DNA of 64,000 nt from Sediminibacterium sp. C3 (GTDB lineage Bacteria > Bacteroidota > Bacteroidia > Chitinophagales > Chitinophagaceae): assembly GCF_000508085.1 (NCBI RefSeq), contig NZ_KI669560.1, positions 712,219-776,218 on the forward strand, written 5' to 3'. The notes under the pieces are model-generated. The model saw only the letters and a list, made by a program, of their open reading frames with translations. It was not told where the DNA came from and did no database searches. The position numbers were made by a program, and so were the translations under genes. Shown here piece after piece: positions 54,818 through 63,985 of the stretch (the first letter of the stretch is position 1; each line of letters opens with the position of its first letter).

Positions 54818-56464
54818 CTATCCTTCAAAAGTGCTGTAGAAATAGGGGGTCTGAGCCTCAAATTCAGCCGCACAAGTATCTACCATTTTATAAACACGGG
54901 TAATACCCAGTTGTTTTCTCTTTTCGTACACTTCATCTTCATGACAATTCCCGCTAAGTATTCTGGCAATTTGAAGATCTCCAAAGCCCATTTTTTTAGC
55001 TTCTTTCAACAATTCAGCGGGTAAACTATCTAAAGTATGGCTAGCAATGGCTTTTTCTAAATTGCAGATTTCCTGAATCTGAAACAGGAACCAGCGGTCA
55101 ATACCTGTTGCCTGAGCTATGGATTTTACGGTAGAACCCTGCATTAAAGCGTCTTTGATTCGGAAGATTCTGTCCCATTTCGGAGTTTTAATATATTCTA
55201 CCAGTTCTTCGCTTTTCATTAAACTCTTACCGTAATAACCCAGACCTACTGCTTCATTTTCCAGGCTTTGACAGGCTTTTTGCAAAGCTTCAGGGAAGCT
55301 TCTTCCAATGGCCATTACTTCACCTACACTTTTCATCTGTAGTCCAAGTGTATCATTTGCGCCTTTGAATTTGTCAAAATTCCAACGGGGAACTTTTACA
55401 ATTACATAATCCAGTGCCGGTTCAAAATAAGCAGAAGTTGTTTTGGTAATCTGGTTTTTTAATTCAGCAAGAGAGTATCCGATAGCCAGTTTTGCAGCAA
55501 TCTTGGCAATAGGATATCCGGTTGCTTTGGAAGCAAGCGCAGAGGAACGGCTTACTCTTGGGTTGATTTCAACCGCTATTAATTCTTCAGTTGCCGGGTT
55601 TAAGGCGAATTGAACATTACAACCTCCGGCAAAATTGCCCAGAGAGCGCATCATCAGGATGGCTTTATTTCTCATTTCCTGGAATGCAGTATCGCTGAGA
55701 GTCATAGCAGGAGCAACGGTAATAGAGTCTCCGGTATGAACTCCCATTGGATCGAGGTTCTCAACAGTACAAATGATTACTACATTATCATTAACATCTC
55801 TTAATAACTCTAGTTCATATTCTTTCCAGCCCAATACTGCTTTCTCAACCAGTACTTCATGTATAGGGGATGCTTTCAATCCTTTTTCCAATGCAGCATC
55901 CAGATCATCCTTGCTATGTACAAATCCGCCACCTGTACCGCCCAGGGTGAATGAAGGGCGAATAACCAGTGGGAAACCTATTTCCTGCGCAAATTCCTTT
56001 CCTTCCAAAAAGCTGTTGGCAACGCGGCTTGGAGCTACTGCCATGCCAATTTTCACCATCAGTTGTCTGAACTGCTCTCTGTCTTCAGCAGTATCAATGG
56101 CAGCCACATCCACCCCAATTAAACGGCAGTTGTATTTTTCCCATATCCCCAGTTCATCGGCTTCTTTACAGAGATTCAGTGCAGTCTGGCCTCCCATGGT
56201 AGGTAATACGGCATCAATATTATTTTCAGCCAGGATCTGTTCAATGCTTTCAACTGTTAATGGTAACAGGTAAACCTTATCTGCCATCATGGGGTCAGTC
56301 ATAATGGTAGCAGGATTACTGTTAATAAGTATTACTTTTATGCCCTCTTCACGGAGACTTCTGGCTGCCTGAGAGCCTGAATAGTCAAATTCACAAGCTT
56401 GTCCAATGATAATAGGCCCAGAACCTATGATGAGTACCGTTTTGATTGATTGATCTTTAGGCAT
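54818..56464 (-). CDS. carB: Carbamoyl-phosphate synthase large subunit, N-terminal half only
   Basis: Only 548 residues, about half of a normal CarB (about 1,070). It contains the first ATP-grasp unit: IGSGPIIIGQACEFDYSGSQAAR, VLPTMGGQTALNL, RPSFTLGGTGGGFV, VEINPRVSRSSALASKATG. The oligomerisation domain follows to the end TPYFYSTFEG. This half forms carboxyphosphate and carbamate; the second ATP-grasp and MGS-like allosteric domain are absent. The stop lies exactly where the two halves join, as in organisms with split carB1/carB2, so it may be a natural split gene and not a truncation. The partner is not in this window; no carA is adjacent. Confidence 0.85.
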   Translation of the reverse strand: MPKDQSIKTVLIIGSGPIIIGQACEFDYSGSQAARSLREEGIKVILINSNPATIMTDPMMADKVYLLPLTVESIEQILAENNIDAVLPTMGGQTALNLCKEADELGIWEKYNCRLIGVDVAAIDTAEDREQFRQLMVKIGMAVAPSRVANSFLEGKEFAQEIGFPLVIRPSFTLGGTGGGFVHSKDDLDAALEKGLKASPIHEVLVEKAVLGWKEYELELLRDVNDNVVIICTVENLDPMGVHTGDSITVAPAMTLSDTAFQEMRNKAILMMRSLGNFAGGCNVQFALNPATEELIAVEINPRVSRSSALASKATGYPIAKIAAKLAIGYSLAELKNQITKTTSAYFEPALDYVIVKVPRWNFDKFKGANDTLGLQMKSVGEVMAIGRSFPEALQKACQSLENEAVGLGYYGKSLMKSEELVEYIKTPKWDRIFRIKDALMQGSTVKSIAQATGIDRWFLFQIQEICNLEKAIASHTLDSLPAELLKEAKKMGFGDLQIARILSGNCHEDEVYEKRKQLGITRVYKMVDTCAAEFEAQTPYFYSTFEG

Positions 56465-56487
56465 AGTAGTTGTATAGATAAATTGTG

Positions 56488-56495
56488 CAAATGTA
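56488..56495 (-). promoter_or_regulatory. Probable -7 box of carB
   Basis: TACATTTG on the minus strand at 56495-56488, a match to TAnnTTTG 23 bp before the carB start. The -33 region contains only TTTC-like sequence at about the right distance. Confidence 0.4.
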
Positions 56496-56560
56496 AGACT
56501 GATGCAGTTAATGTGAAGAAAAAATAAAACCTTTTCAAAAATATAAATGTTACATAAAGT

Positions 56561-57028
56561 ATGGCAGTTTTAAAAGAAGGAAGCAAGGCGCCGGCATTTA
56601 AGGCCCCTGATCAAAACGGGAATATGGTTTCCCTATCTGATTTCAAAGGCAAAAAAGTAATTCTTTATTTTTATCCAAAAGATGATACTCCAGGTTGTAC
56701 AGCACAGGCATGTAATTTAAAGGATAACTATAAAATCCTTATTGATAAAGGATTTCAGGTAGTTGGAGTGAGTGTGGACAGTGTCAAAAGCCATAAGAAA
56801 TTTCAGGAAAAATACGATCTGCCATTCCCATTGATTTCTGATGAAGAAAAAAAGATTGTAGATAAATACAATTTATGGGGAGAGAAGAAGTTTATGGGCA
56901 GAACCTATATGGGAACAACCAGAACTACATTTTTAATTGATGAACAGGGTGTTATACGCAAAATTATTGCGAAGCCAGATACAAAGAATCATACAGAAGA
57001 GGTATTGGCTGCCTGGGAAGACAATTAA
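56561..57028 (+). CDS. bcp: Thioredoxin-dependent thiol peroxidase (BCP/PrxQ)
   Basis: A 155-residue peroxiredoxin that reduces hydrogen peroxide and organic peroxides using thioredoxin. Peroxidatic Cys in DDTPGCTAQACNLKD, with a second Cys five residues on (the usual resolving Cys of this subgroup). The family stretches FKAPDQNGNMVSLSDFKGKK and FPLISDEEKKIVDKYNLWGEK are present and length is normal. Divergent from carB. Confidence 0.95.
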   Translation: MAVLKEGSKAPAFKAPDQNGNMVSLSDFKGKKVILYFYPKDDTPGCTAQACNLKDNYKILIDKGFQVVGVSVDSVKSHKKFQEKYDLPFPLISDEEKKIVDKYNLWGEKKFMGRTYMGTTRTTFLIDEQGVIRKIIAKPDTKNHTEEVLAAWEDN

Positions 57029-57099
57029 TATATTTTTTAAATGTTAAAGCCAATAAAATGACTTTTTAAGCGTTAAAAGCACGGACAAACCAGCTTTTG

Positions 57100-58347
57100 A
57101 TGCCCAAAAAGAAAGAGCCGCTCAAACAAATCAATTTGTTTATGGTACCCCCGCAAATACCATCAGACGATAATAGGCGTTTGAAAGAGCTTTATCGGTA
57201 TGAAGTACTGGATACTTCATACGAAGATGAGTTCAATGACGTGGTTCAACTGGCGGCAACAATCTGTAATACCCCTATTGCACTGGTTTCTCTGATTGAT
57301 CAGAAACGACAATGGTTTAAGGCAAAGCTGGGAATTGAAGTAAATGAGTTTCCAAGAGACATTTCATTCTGCGGGCACACTATTAATTCAGATGCTGCTG
57401 TTTTTGAGATTCCCGATGCTGCAACTGATGAAAGGTTCTTGGATAATCCTCTGGTAGTTGATTCTCCATATATAAGATTTTACACAGGAGTTCCGTTAAT
57501 CAATAGCAATGGATTTAAAGTGGGTACCATTTCTGTGATGGATACACAACCCAGAAAATTAAACGATGTACAGCTCTATACTTTGCAGACACTAGCTCGT
57601 CAGGTAGTGAAATTGCTCGACCAGAATTTACTAAATAAACAATTGGAGCAGCAACAGGAAAAGCTACAACAACAAATGGAGATGCAAAATCGAATTCTCT
57701 CGATTATTGCACATGACGTAAGAAATCCAATAGGCGCTGTAAAGTCAATCATTGAACTGAATGCTAAAAAAATACTCAGTCAACACGATTCTGTTGAATT
57801 AATGAATATGGCTGGAAAACAAATTGACGGTACGGTTGAATTGTTGAACAACCTGGTAGACTGGGGATCTATGCAAATGCGTGGACAAGGGTTTGAGAAG
57901 GAAAAAGTGCATATGAGAACCCTGGTCAGCAATATGTTTAAGAGTTTTGAAATCATGGCATCCCTGAAGTCAAATATTATGGTTAATCTGGTAGACGAAG
58001 ATTTATTTATTAAATCTGAAATCAATGCCATGCGTTTCATCCTGAGAAACCTGATTAGTAATGCCAATAAGTTTACCAAGGAAGGTGTTATAACAGTGTA
58101 TGCACACAAAGAAGACAATCAGGTTACGATGTCCGTTAGTGATACAGGAGTTGGAATGACCGAAGAAATTAAGTCGAAATTGTTTGATGGAGAGCATTAC
58201 CAAAGTACTACCGGTACAGGCAATGAAAAGGGTTCTGGTTTGGGTTTGATTCTAACAAAAGACTTTATTCAAATTTTAGGTGGTACCATTAAAGTAGAGT
58301 CAACATTGGATAAAGGAACATCCGTTTATCTCTATTTCAATCATTAA
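57100..58347 (+). CDS. GAF-domain sensor histidine kinase
   Basis: A 415-residue soluble kinase from the ATG at 57100. A GAF domain spans about residues 20-165 with DISFCGHTINSDAAVFEIPDA and GVPLINSNGFKVGTI. A Gln-rich coiled coil leads to HisKA with phospho-His in SIIAHDVRNPIGAVKS, and an HATPase has LRNLISNANKFTKEG, VSDTGVGMTEEI and GSGLGLILTKDFI. No receiver is fused and no cognate regulator is adjacent. The signal is unknown; GAF domains of the FCGH type bind small ligands or sense redox state. Confidence 0.9.
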   Translation: MPKKKEPLKQINLFMVPPQIPSDDNRRLKELYRYEVLDTSYEDEFNDVVQLAATICNTPIALVSLIDQKRQWFKAKLGIEVNEFPRDISFCGHTINSDAAVFEIPDAATDERFLDNPLVVDSPYIRFYTGVPLINSNGFKVGTISVMDTQPRKLNDVQLYTLQTLARQVVKLLDQNLLNKQLEQQQEKLQQQMEMQNRILSIIAHDVRNPIGAVKSIIELNAKKILSQHDSVELMNMAGKQIDGTVELLNNLVDWGSMQMRGQGFEKEKVHMRTLVSNMFKSFEIMASLKSNIMVNLVDEDLFIKSEINAMRFILRNLISNANKFTKEGVITVYAHKEDNQVTMSVSDTGVGMTEEIKSKLFDGEHYQSTTGTGNEKGSGLGLILTKDFIQILGGTIKVESTLDKGTSVYLYFNH

Positions 58348-60524
58348 TTGAATAGGTTATAAACCAACCAGCTCATTCCATAGGCCAGTATGGTCATGTA
58401 TATTAATTGAATTACAGGCCATTTCCAGGTTTTTGTTTCTCTTTTTACTACAGCCAGCGTACTCATGCACTGCATGGCAAGTACATAGAATACCATTAAG
58501 GAAAGTCCGGTTGCCAGTGTGTAAACTTTATCGCCATTTGAATAAGTTGCTGATTGTAATTTTTCACGGAGACTTTGGTCATCTTCTTCATCCACACTAT
58601 ACAAGGTAGCCATTGTTCCAACAAATACCTCTCTTGCCGCAAAAGAGGTAATTAATGCGATACCAATTTTCCAATCATACCCAAGCGGTGTAATTGCCGG
58701 CTCAATGGACTTGCCTAAGACACCTGCGTATGAGTTAGCCAGCAATTCGGTATTCAGTTGTTTTTTTAAAGAGTCTTCCTGTAAAGGATGGAGTTGAATA
58801 AGACTTTCGTATTTGGCGCTGGTTTCTTCCATTCTGTTGCCAGGTCCAAAGGAACTTAAAAACCACAAGAGCAGACTGATGACCATAATTACTTTTCCTG
58901 CATCAGTAACAAAGATTCTTGCTTTTTCTACCATAGTAATTCCGGCATTTTTCCATCGAGGAGCCCGGTACATGGGTAATTCCAGAATAAAGAAGCTCTT
59001 TTCTTTAATTTGAATAAAGAATTTCATTACGTAGCTAACCAACAAAGCCATAACCGTACCTAATAAGTATAACCCCATCATTACTAGTCCCTGCAAACTC
59101 AAAAATCCTAAATAGTATTTTTCTTCAATTACTAGTGCTATTAAAATGGTGTAAACTGGCAGCCTCGCACTACAACTCATTAATGGAGTAACCAAAATGG
59201 TAAGTAATCTTTCTTTTTTGTTTTCAATATTTCTTGCTCCCATGATGGCTGGAACCGCACAGGCAAAGCTGCTGATCATGGGCATTACGCTTTTGCCGTT
59301 CAGGCCTACTTTTCTCATTAGCTTATCACTCAGAAAACTGATTCTTGCCATATAGCCAGTGTCTTCCAGAATGGTAATTAATCCAAATAGAATCATGATC
59401 TGAGGTACAAAAACGAGAATGCCACTTAAACCTGCAATAAAGCCATTGATGAGTAAGTTGCTCCACCATATTTCGGGCAGGTTATCTGAAAGCCATCCGG
59501 CTATGGCAGCAAATGCCCACTCAATTCCATCCATTGGATAGGTGGCCAGCCAGAAAATACTTTGGAATAATAAAAATAAAACCGTCAATAGAATCAGGTA
59601 CCCCCAGGTTTTATGCAGCAATACATTGTCTAGTTTCTCGGTAAATAGTTTTTTTTCGAGTGGACCAGTCTCAATTACGTTTTTCTGCATAATCTGACGG
59701 ATGCGGGTATACCGCTGCATAATTTCTTCTGCCTGCGTTTTGGTGGTATTGAATTGTTCTTCCGAAATGATACGATTCAATCTGTTCTTTTCTTCCTCGT
59801 CGGAGAGCAAGTCATGGTAATTTATTAGCTGGTGAATACAGGCATAATCGCTCCAGTCGGGAAATATAGATTTTACTTTAGCAACAGCCGAAGGAGCCAG
59901 GGTAGCAGTATCTAGAAAATCACGAAACTTATTACCTGTATCCAACTGTATTTTTGAAATCACTTTTTTTAACTCACTCAGCCCTTTATTCTTTCTTGGA
60001 TTCACTGCTACTACCGGTATTCCCAGATCTGCAGCCAAACCTCCGATATCTATTTTAATATCTTTTTTTGCTGCCAGGTCATTCATGGTTAAAGCCATGA
60101 CAACAGGGATTTTTAAATCGATAATCTGTGAGCAAAACAAGAGATTGCGTTTTAAATTACTGGCATCAGCTACCAAAACAATCAAATCGGGTTGAATATC
60201 TGGGTCGGCCCCCATTAATACTTTATAGGAAACCCATTCATCTGCCCTTCGGGGATATAAACTATAGGTCCCCGGCAGGTCAATCAATTCCGCAGATCGG
60301 TTATCTTCTAAATTAAAAACACCTGTTTTTTTATCAACGGTTACACCTGGAAAATTACCTACCTGCTGATTCAGGCCGGTAAAGGCATTAAATAGAGAAC
60401 TTTTCCCACTGTTGGGATTCCCAACCAACGCAATATGGATCTTGTCTTGTTTCAAGAATGCAAAAGTAGGAGGCTGAAGGCTCAGTTGGTTACGAGTTTG
60501 GGAACAGAATCCATATGATGACAT
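58344..60524 (-). CDS. feoB: Ferrous iron transporter FeoB
   Basis: A 726-residue protein with an N-terminal GTPase domain (G1 VGNPNSGKSSLFN, G2 region GNFPGVTVDKKTG, G3 DLPGTYSLYP) and membrane part with two Gate motifs (about residues 325-720: FVPQIMILFGLITILEDTGY, VMPMISSFACAVPAIMGAR, FAAREVFVGTMATLYS). Imports Fe2+ across the inner membrane. It lacks a fused FeoA domain and no feoA is beside it. The first 24 residues before LKQDKIHIALVG look poorly conserved; a later start is possible. Divergent from the M28 peptidase. Confidence 0.93.
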   Translation of the reverse strand: MSSYGFCSQTRNQLSLQPPTFAFLKQDKIHIALVGNPNSGKSSLFNAFTGLNQQVGNFPGVTVDKKTGVFNLEDNRSAELIDLPGTYSLYPRRADEWVSYKVLMGADPDIQPDLIVLVADASNLKRNLLFCSQIIDLKIPVVMALTMNDLAAKKDIKIDIGGLAADLGIPVVAVNPRKNKGLSELKKVISKIQLDTGNKFRDFLDTATLAPSAVAKVKSIFPDWSDYACIHQLINYHDLLSDEEEKNRLNRIISEEQFNTTKTQAEEIMQRYTRIRQIMQKNVIETGPLEKKLFTEKLDNVLLHKTWGYLILLTVLFLLFQSIFWLATYPMDGIEWAFAAIAGWLSDNLPEIWWSNLLINGFIAGLSGILVFVPQIMILFGLITILEDTGYMARISFLSDKLMRKVGLNGKSVMPMISSFACAVPAIMGARNIENKKERLLTILVTPLMSCSARLPVYTILIALVIEEKYYLGFLSLQGLVMMGLYLLGTVMALLVSYVMKFFIQIKEKSFFILELPMYRAPRWKNAGITMVEKARIFVTDAGKVIMVISLLLWFLSSFGPGNRMEETSAKYESLIQLHPLQEDSLKKQLNTELLANSYAGVLGKSIEPAITPLGYDWKIGIALITSFAAREVFVGTMATLYSVDEEDDQSLREKLQSATYSNGDKVYTLATGLSLMVFYVLAMQCMSTLAVVKRETKTWKWPVIQLIYMTILAYGMSWLVYNLFN

Positions 60525-60528
60525 TTCT

Positions 60529-60562
60529 ATTGCGAATATCTACCCTGCCCTGCTTACTTTTG
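60529..60562 (+). promoter_or_regulatory. Probable promoter of the M28 peptidase gene
   Basis: ATTG at 60529-60532, a 22-nt spacer and TACTTTTG at 60555-60562, the latter a full match to TAnnTTTG, 20 bp before the ATG at 60583. Confidence 0.55.
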
Positions 60563-60582
60563 TGCCATAAAGATTTTGAATT

Positions 60583-62226
60583 ATGAAAAAGTGGATGCTA
60601 GTATTGTTGATTTTGCCAGTTTTTGCAGAGGCTCAAAGTAAGCGAAAGTTAAGGATTGCGGCAGAAAAGGAAAATATATTAACAGAATCCAATTTGCAAA
60701 AACATGTGCAGTACCTGGCAGATGATAAACTGGAGGGAAGAAGAACCGGTACAGCGGGTGAGTTGCTGGCAATGGAATACATTATAGGGCAGTATAAAAA
60801 TCTGGGCATTGAACCTAAGGGAAGCAATGGATTTGTGCAGGAGTTTGAAATTAATGAAGGATTACAATTGGATGAAAAAAATGCTTTCAAAATAAACGGG
60901 CAGTCCCTGGTTTTGCAGGATGAATACTTTCCAATGGCATTCAGCGCCAGAAAATCAGCCCAGGGAAAGCCAGCATTGGCATTGTCAGAGCCTGGACAGC
61001 CCTGGTTCAAAGACTTGAAAGAGTTGCTGGAAGAAAATAAGCAGAATCCTCATTTTGATATTGAGGAAGCTATCAAAAAACTGGTGAATGATGCTGCAGC
61101 TAAAAAGGCAACTGCATTTATCATTTACAATTCAGGATCCCAAGTAGATAATGTACAATTTAATAAAAACGATGCTTCTCAGCCATTATCAATTCCTGTA
61201 ATCTATGTGAAACCAGCAGCAGTAAAAAAATACTTTTCTGATCTGTCAGCGAGTTTACAGATAGAATTACAGGTTTCCATGAGTAGTAAAGTCAGAAAAG
61301 CAAGAAATATAATTGCTTATATAAATAACAATGCTGCTAATACAGTTGTGTTGGGAGCGCATTATGATCATTTAGGGTATGGGGAAGATAAGAACGCACT
61401 GGATGCTGTACATGAAGTACATAATGGCGCAGATGACAATGCAAGTGGAACTGCTGCCTTGCTTGAATTGGCAAGAAAGTTGAAATTACAGTCTCCTAAG
61501 CAGAATAATTATTTGCTGATGCATTTTTCAGGTGAGGAACTTGGCTTAATGGGAAGCAAATACTGGCTGGAAAATCCAACCATTCAAACCTCAACCAACT
61601 ACATGATTAATATGGATATGGTGGGCAGGTATGATACTGCAAGAAAATTGACGATTGGTGGATATGGAACTTCTCCTGTATGGGGCAATACGGTTCCAGA
61701 ACTTGCTAAGAATCTTGCCTTTAAATTGGATAGCGCCGGTACAGGTCCCAGTGATCATGCCAGTTTCTATAGAAAGGATATTCCGGTATTATTTTTCTTT
61801 ACTGGTAGTCATCCCGATTACCATAAGGCTTCGGATGATTGGGAAAAAATTAACTACAAGGGAATCAATGAAATTGTGCAACTAGTGTATAAAATTGTTG
61901 AAACCACTGATACAAAAGGTAAAATTGAATTTAATAAAACAAGAGAACAACAAATGGGAAGAAGTACCCGTTTTACGGTTAGTCTTGGTGTGATTCCTGA
62001 TTATGGATATACCGGAACAGGTATGAGGATTGATGGAGCCAGTGCAGGTAAACTGGCTGATAAAATTGGTTTAAAAGCCGGAGATGTGCTTTTGCAGTTA
62101 GGAGACTATAAGTTTGTGGATGTAAACAGTTATATGCAATCGCTGTCTAAATTTAAAAAAGGAGATAAGACCAGATTGACATATAAAAGAGGAACAGAAG
62201 AAATTACTGTTGAAATAGAATTCTAA
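60583..62226 (+). CDS. M28-family metallopeptidase with PDZ domain
   Basis: An exported peptidase of 547 residues. The signal peptide is MKKWMLVLLILPVFAEAQ. A PA-like insert (SIPVIYVKPAAVKKYF) precedes the catalytic M28 zinc site: His/Asp in GAHYDHLGYG and NGADDNASGTAALLE, Glu pair in FSGEELGLMGSKYW, Asp in INMDMVGRYD and His in FTGSHPDYHKASD. The C-terminus is a PDZ domain (GMRIDGASAGKLADKIGLKAGDVLLQLGDYKF). Zn aminopeptidase activity is expected in the periplasm or outside; specificity is unknown. The next gene starts 8 bp downstream. Confidence 0.92.
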   Translation: MKKWMLVLLILPVFAEAQSKRKLRIAAEKENILTESNLQKHVQYLADDKLEGRRTGTAGELLAMEYIIGQYKNLGIEPKGSNGFVQEFEINEGLQLDEKNAFKINGQSLVLQDEYFPMAFSARKSAQGKPALALSEPGQPWFKDLKELLEENKQNPHFDIEEAIKKLVNDAAAKKATAFIIYNSGSQVDNVQFNKNDASQPLSIPVIYVKPAAVKKYFSDLSASLQIELQVSMSSKVRKARNIIAYINNNAANTVVLGAHYDHLGYGEDKNALDAVHEVHNGADDNASGTAALLELARKLKLQSPKQNNYLLMHFSGEELGLMGSKYWLENPTIQTSTNYMINMDMVGRYDTARKLTIGGYGTSPVWGNTVPELAKNLAFKLDSAGTGPSDHASFYRKDIPVLFFFTGSHPDYHKASDDWEKINYKGINEIVQLVYKIVETTDTKGKIEFNKTREQQMGRSTRFTVSLGVIPDYGYTGTGMRIDGASAGKLADKIGLKAGDVLLQLGDYKFVDVNSYMQSLSKFKKGDKTRLTYKRGTEEITVEIEF

Positions 62227-62234
62227 TTTATTCT

Positions 62235-62669
62235 ATGAAGTTAAAACTGGATGTTGATGAATTAAACGAAGACTTCTTTGAAGAAACCCGTCTATTAGGT
62301 ATAACAGCTACAATTAAGAATTATCAATTCTGTATGCAGCTCAACGCCAGTCTGGGATACGATTTCAGGCTCAACCCTGAACTGGAAATTCAATTATTTA
62401 AAAAAAACCGGAACTACTTCTTTTCCATTTATCAGTTCAAAGAGTATAATTCTCCGCTTACTCATTATTTATACCAGAATCAATATGACGGCGAATATTT
62501 ACTTCCTGAATTCAAGCATATGGATTTTTTGTGGTTAATGAAATACGATTGGGTGGATGATGAAAAATGCAACTGGATAAAAAATACAGTACGTAATTTA
62601 TCAGGAGTTCAGCTGGTGGCTGAATTAACCAACGAACAGATTAAAAACAAAGGGAATATGGTTTTTTAG
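62235..62669 (+). CDS. IPExxxVDY family protein
   Basis: A 144-residue protein of a small Bacteroidota family named after its motif, here LLPEFKHMDFLWLMKYD. It is acidic, without signal peptide or membrane spans. Its start region LDVDELNEDFFEETRLLGI is typical. No function is known. It is placed 8 bp after the M28 peptidase and may share its transcript; a convergent selD gene follows. Confidence 0.8.
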   Translation: MKLKLDVDELNEDFFEETRLLGITATIKNYQFCMQLNASLGYDFRLNPELEIQLFKKNRNYFFSIYQFKEYNSPLTHYLYQNQYDGEYLLPEFKHMDFLWLMKYDWVDDEKCNWIKNTVRNLSGVQLVAELTNEQIKNKGNMVF

Positions 62670-62677
62670 AGTCTGAT

Positions 62678-63727
62678 TCAGGACACAACGATTCTTTTTT
62701 CCCCCTTTTCATGAAACTGTCCTATTGGGTTAGCAAATTCGCTCAGGTTCTGTGCCTTTAATAGGGATTCAAAATCTTCTCTTTCGGCTGGAGAAACGGC
62801 AATGAGCAGCCCCCCGTTGGTTTGTGGATCCGGCAATATTGAAAAAGCCTGCATTACATCCACTCCTTTCTCAAATGCCACCTGACTGCTGTAAGCATTC
62901 CAGTTCCGGTAAGTTGCATCCGGAACAATTCTTTTTGCCAAATACTTTTTACTGGCTTCAATAATGGGTACTTGATTGTAATAAACAGTGGCTCCCAAAT
63001 TACTACCTTCTGCCATTTCCATCAGATGACCAATCAGTCCAAAACCAGTTACATCAGTCATAGCATGAACCGACGCTAAAGGGCCTAATAGTTGTCCAAT
63101 TTTATTTAATTTATTTAACTGTTCTAAAAGAAGGGTAAAGTCTTCTTCTTCCAATACTTCTTTTTTCTGGGCAGTGGAAAGTATTCCAACACCAAGCGGT
63201 TTGGTCAGATACAGCAGGTCTCCATCCTCTGCAGTATTGTTTTTTTTCAGATGATTAAGAGATACAGTGCCGTTAACTGATAATCCAAAAATGGGTTCGG
63301 TAGTATCCACACTATGACCTCCTGCAAGTGGAATTCCTGCTTCCGCACAAATACTTCTGCCCCCTTCAATTACTCTCTGGGCAATCTCAGGCCCTAATTT
63401 TTCAATTGGCCAACCCAAAATGGCAATGGCCATTATCGGTTGCCCTCCCATTGCATATATGTCACTGATTGCGTTGGCTGCAGCAATTCTTCCAAACTGA
63501 TATGGATCATCTACAATGGGCATAAAGAAATCGGTAGTACTGATTAATCCCATTCCATTCCCCATATCATATACTGCTGCATCATCTTTGCTGGAGTTGC
63601 CTACCAATAAATTAGGATAATGGATTGGCATGATGTCTGATCGGAGAATTGTGTCTAATACAGCGGGTGCTATTTTACATCCACAACCTGCACCATGAGA
63701 GTATTGCGTTAATTTGATTGCTGACAT
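62678..63727 (-). CDS. selD: Selenide, water dikinase
   Basis: A 349-residue enzyme from the ATG at 63727, where SAIKLTQYSHGAGCGCKIAP begins; an open upstream extension to 63820 is not family-like. It makes selenophosphate from selenide and ATP for selenouridine tRNA or selenocysteine. Catalytic Cys15 and Lys18 are present (the E. coli Cys17 and Lys20 positions), so no in-frame UGA is needed. GGHSVDTTEPIFGLSVNG and ADVTGFGLIGHLMEMA-like AMTDVTGFGLIGHLMEMAEGS complete it. No selA or selU partner is in the window. Confidence 0.93.
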   Translation of the reverse strand: MSAIKLTQYSHGAGCGCKIAPAVLDTILRSDIMPIHYPNLLVGNSSKDDAAVYDMGNGMGLISTTDFFMPIVDDPYQFGRIAAANAISDIYAMGGQPIMAIAILGWPIEKLGPEIAQRVIEGGRSICAEAGIPLAGGHSVDTTEPIFGLSVNGTVSLNHLKKNNTAEDGDLLYLTKPLGVGILSTAQKKEVLEEEDFTLLLEQLNKLNKIGQLLGPLASVHAMTDVTGFGLIGHLMEMAEGSNLGATVYYNQVPIIEASKKYLAKRIVPDATYRNWNAYSSQVAFEKGVDVMQAFSILPDPQTNGGLLIAVSPAEREDFESLLKAQNLSEFANPIGQFHEKGEKRIVVS

Positions 63728-63907
63728 GCCGGTAATTTCAGCAAAAGTAAAGTCAAATAATGGGATATGGCTAAAAATGAAGAAAGCTGCAATTGACAAT
63801 GCAGCTTTCTTACCCCCCAATGTTACGCGGTTAAATATTAATTTGAAATAAAATACTGTTCGGTAACAGTGTAAAGTTGTTTCATTTTTTAATGCAGATT
63901 TAAGATT

Positions 63908-63985
63908 TTACACGAATCCCCCCATTTCTTTCATGAACCCCCCCATTTCTTTCATAAAGGCCTCAAGTGATTTAAAATGAGCCAT
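63908..63985 (-). CDS. Tiny ORF with a tandem heptapeptide repeat
   Basis: An ATG at 63985 opens 25 codons to a TAA at 63908. The product carries two copies of FMKEMGG, from a near-perfect 21-nt tandem repeat with runs of six and seven C on the plus strand. It could be a real small protein or just a repeat in the upstream region of selD. No start signal or family supports it strongly. Confidence 0.3.
   Translation of the reverse strand: MAHFKSLEAFMKEMGGFMKEMGGFV

Noticed and set aside
62678-63727. Selenocysteine codon in selD
   Set aside because: The catalytic position is an ordinary Cys codon and no in-frame UGA occurs.
63918-63955. Repeated CCCCCCATTTCTTTCAT, considered as a CRISPR repeat pair
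   Set aside because: Only two copies with a 3-4-bp gap, no spacers and no cas genes; it is a short tandem repeat.
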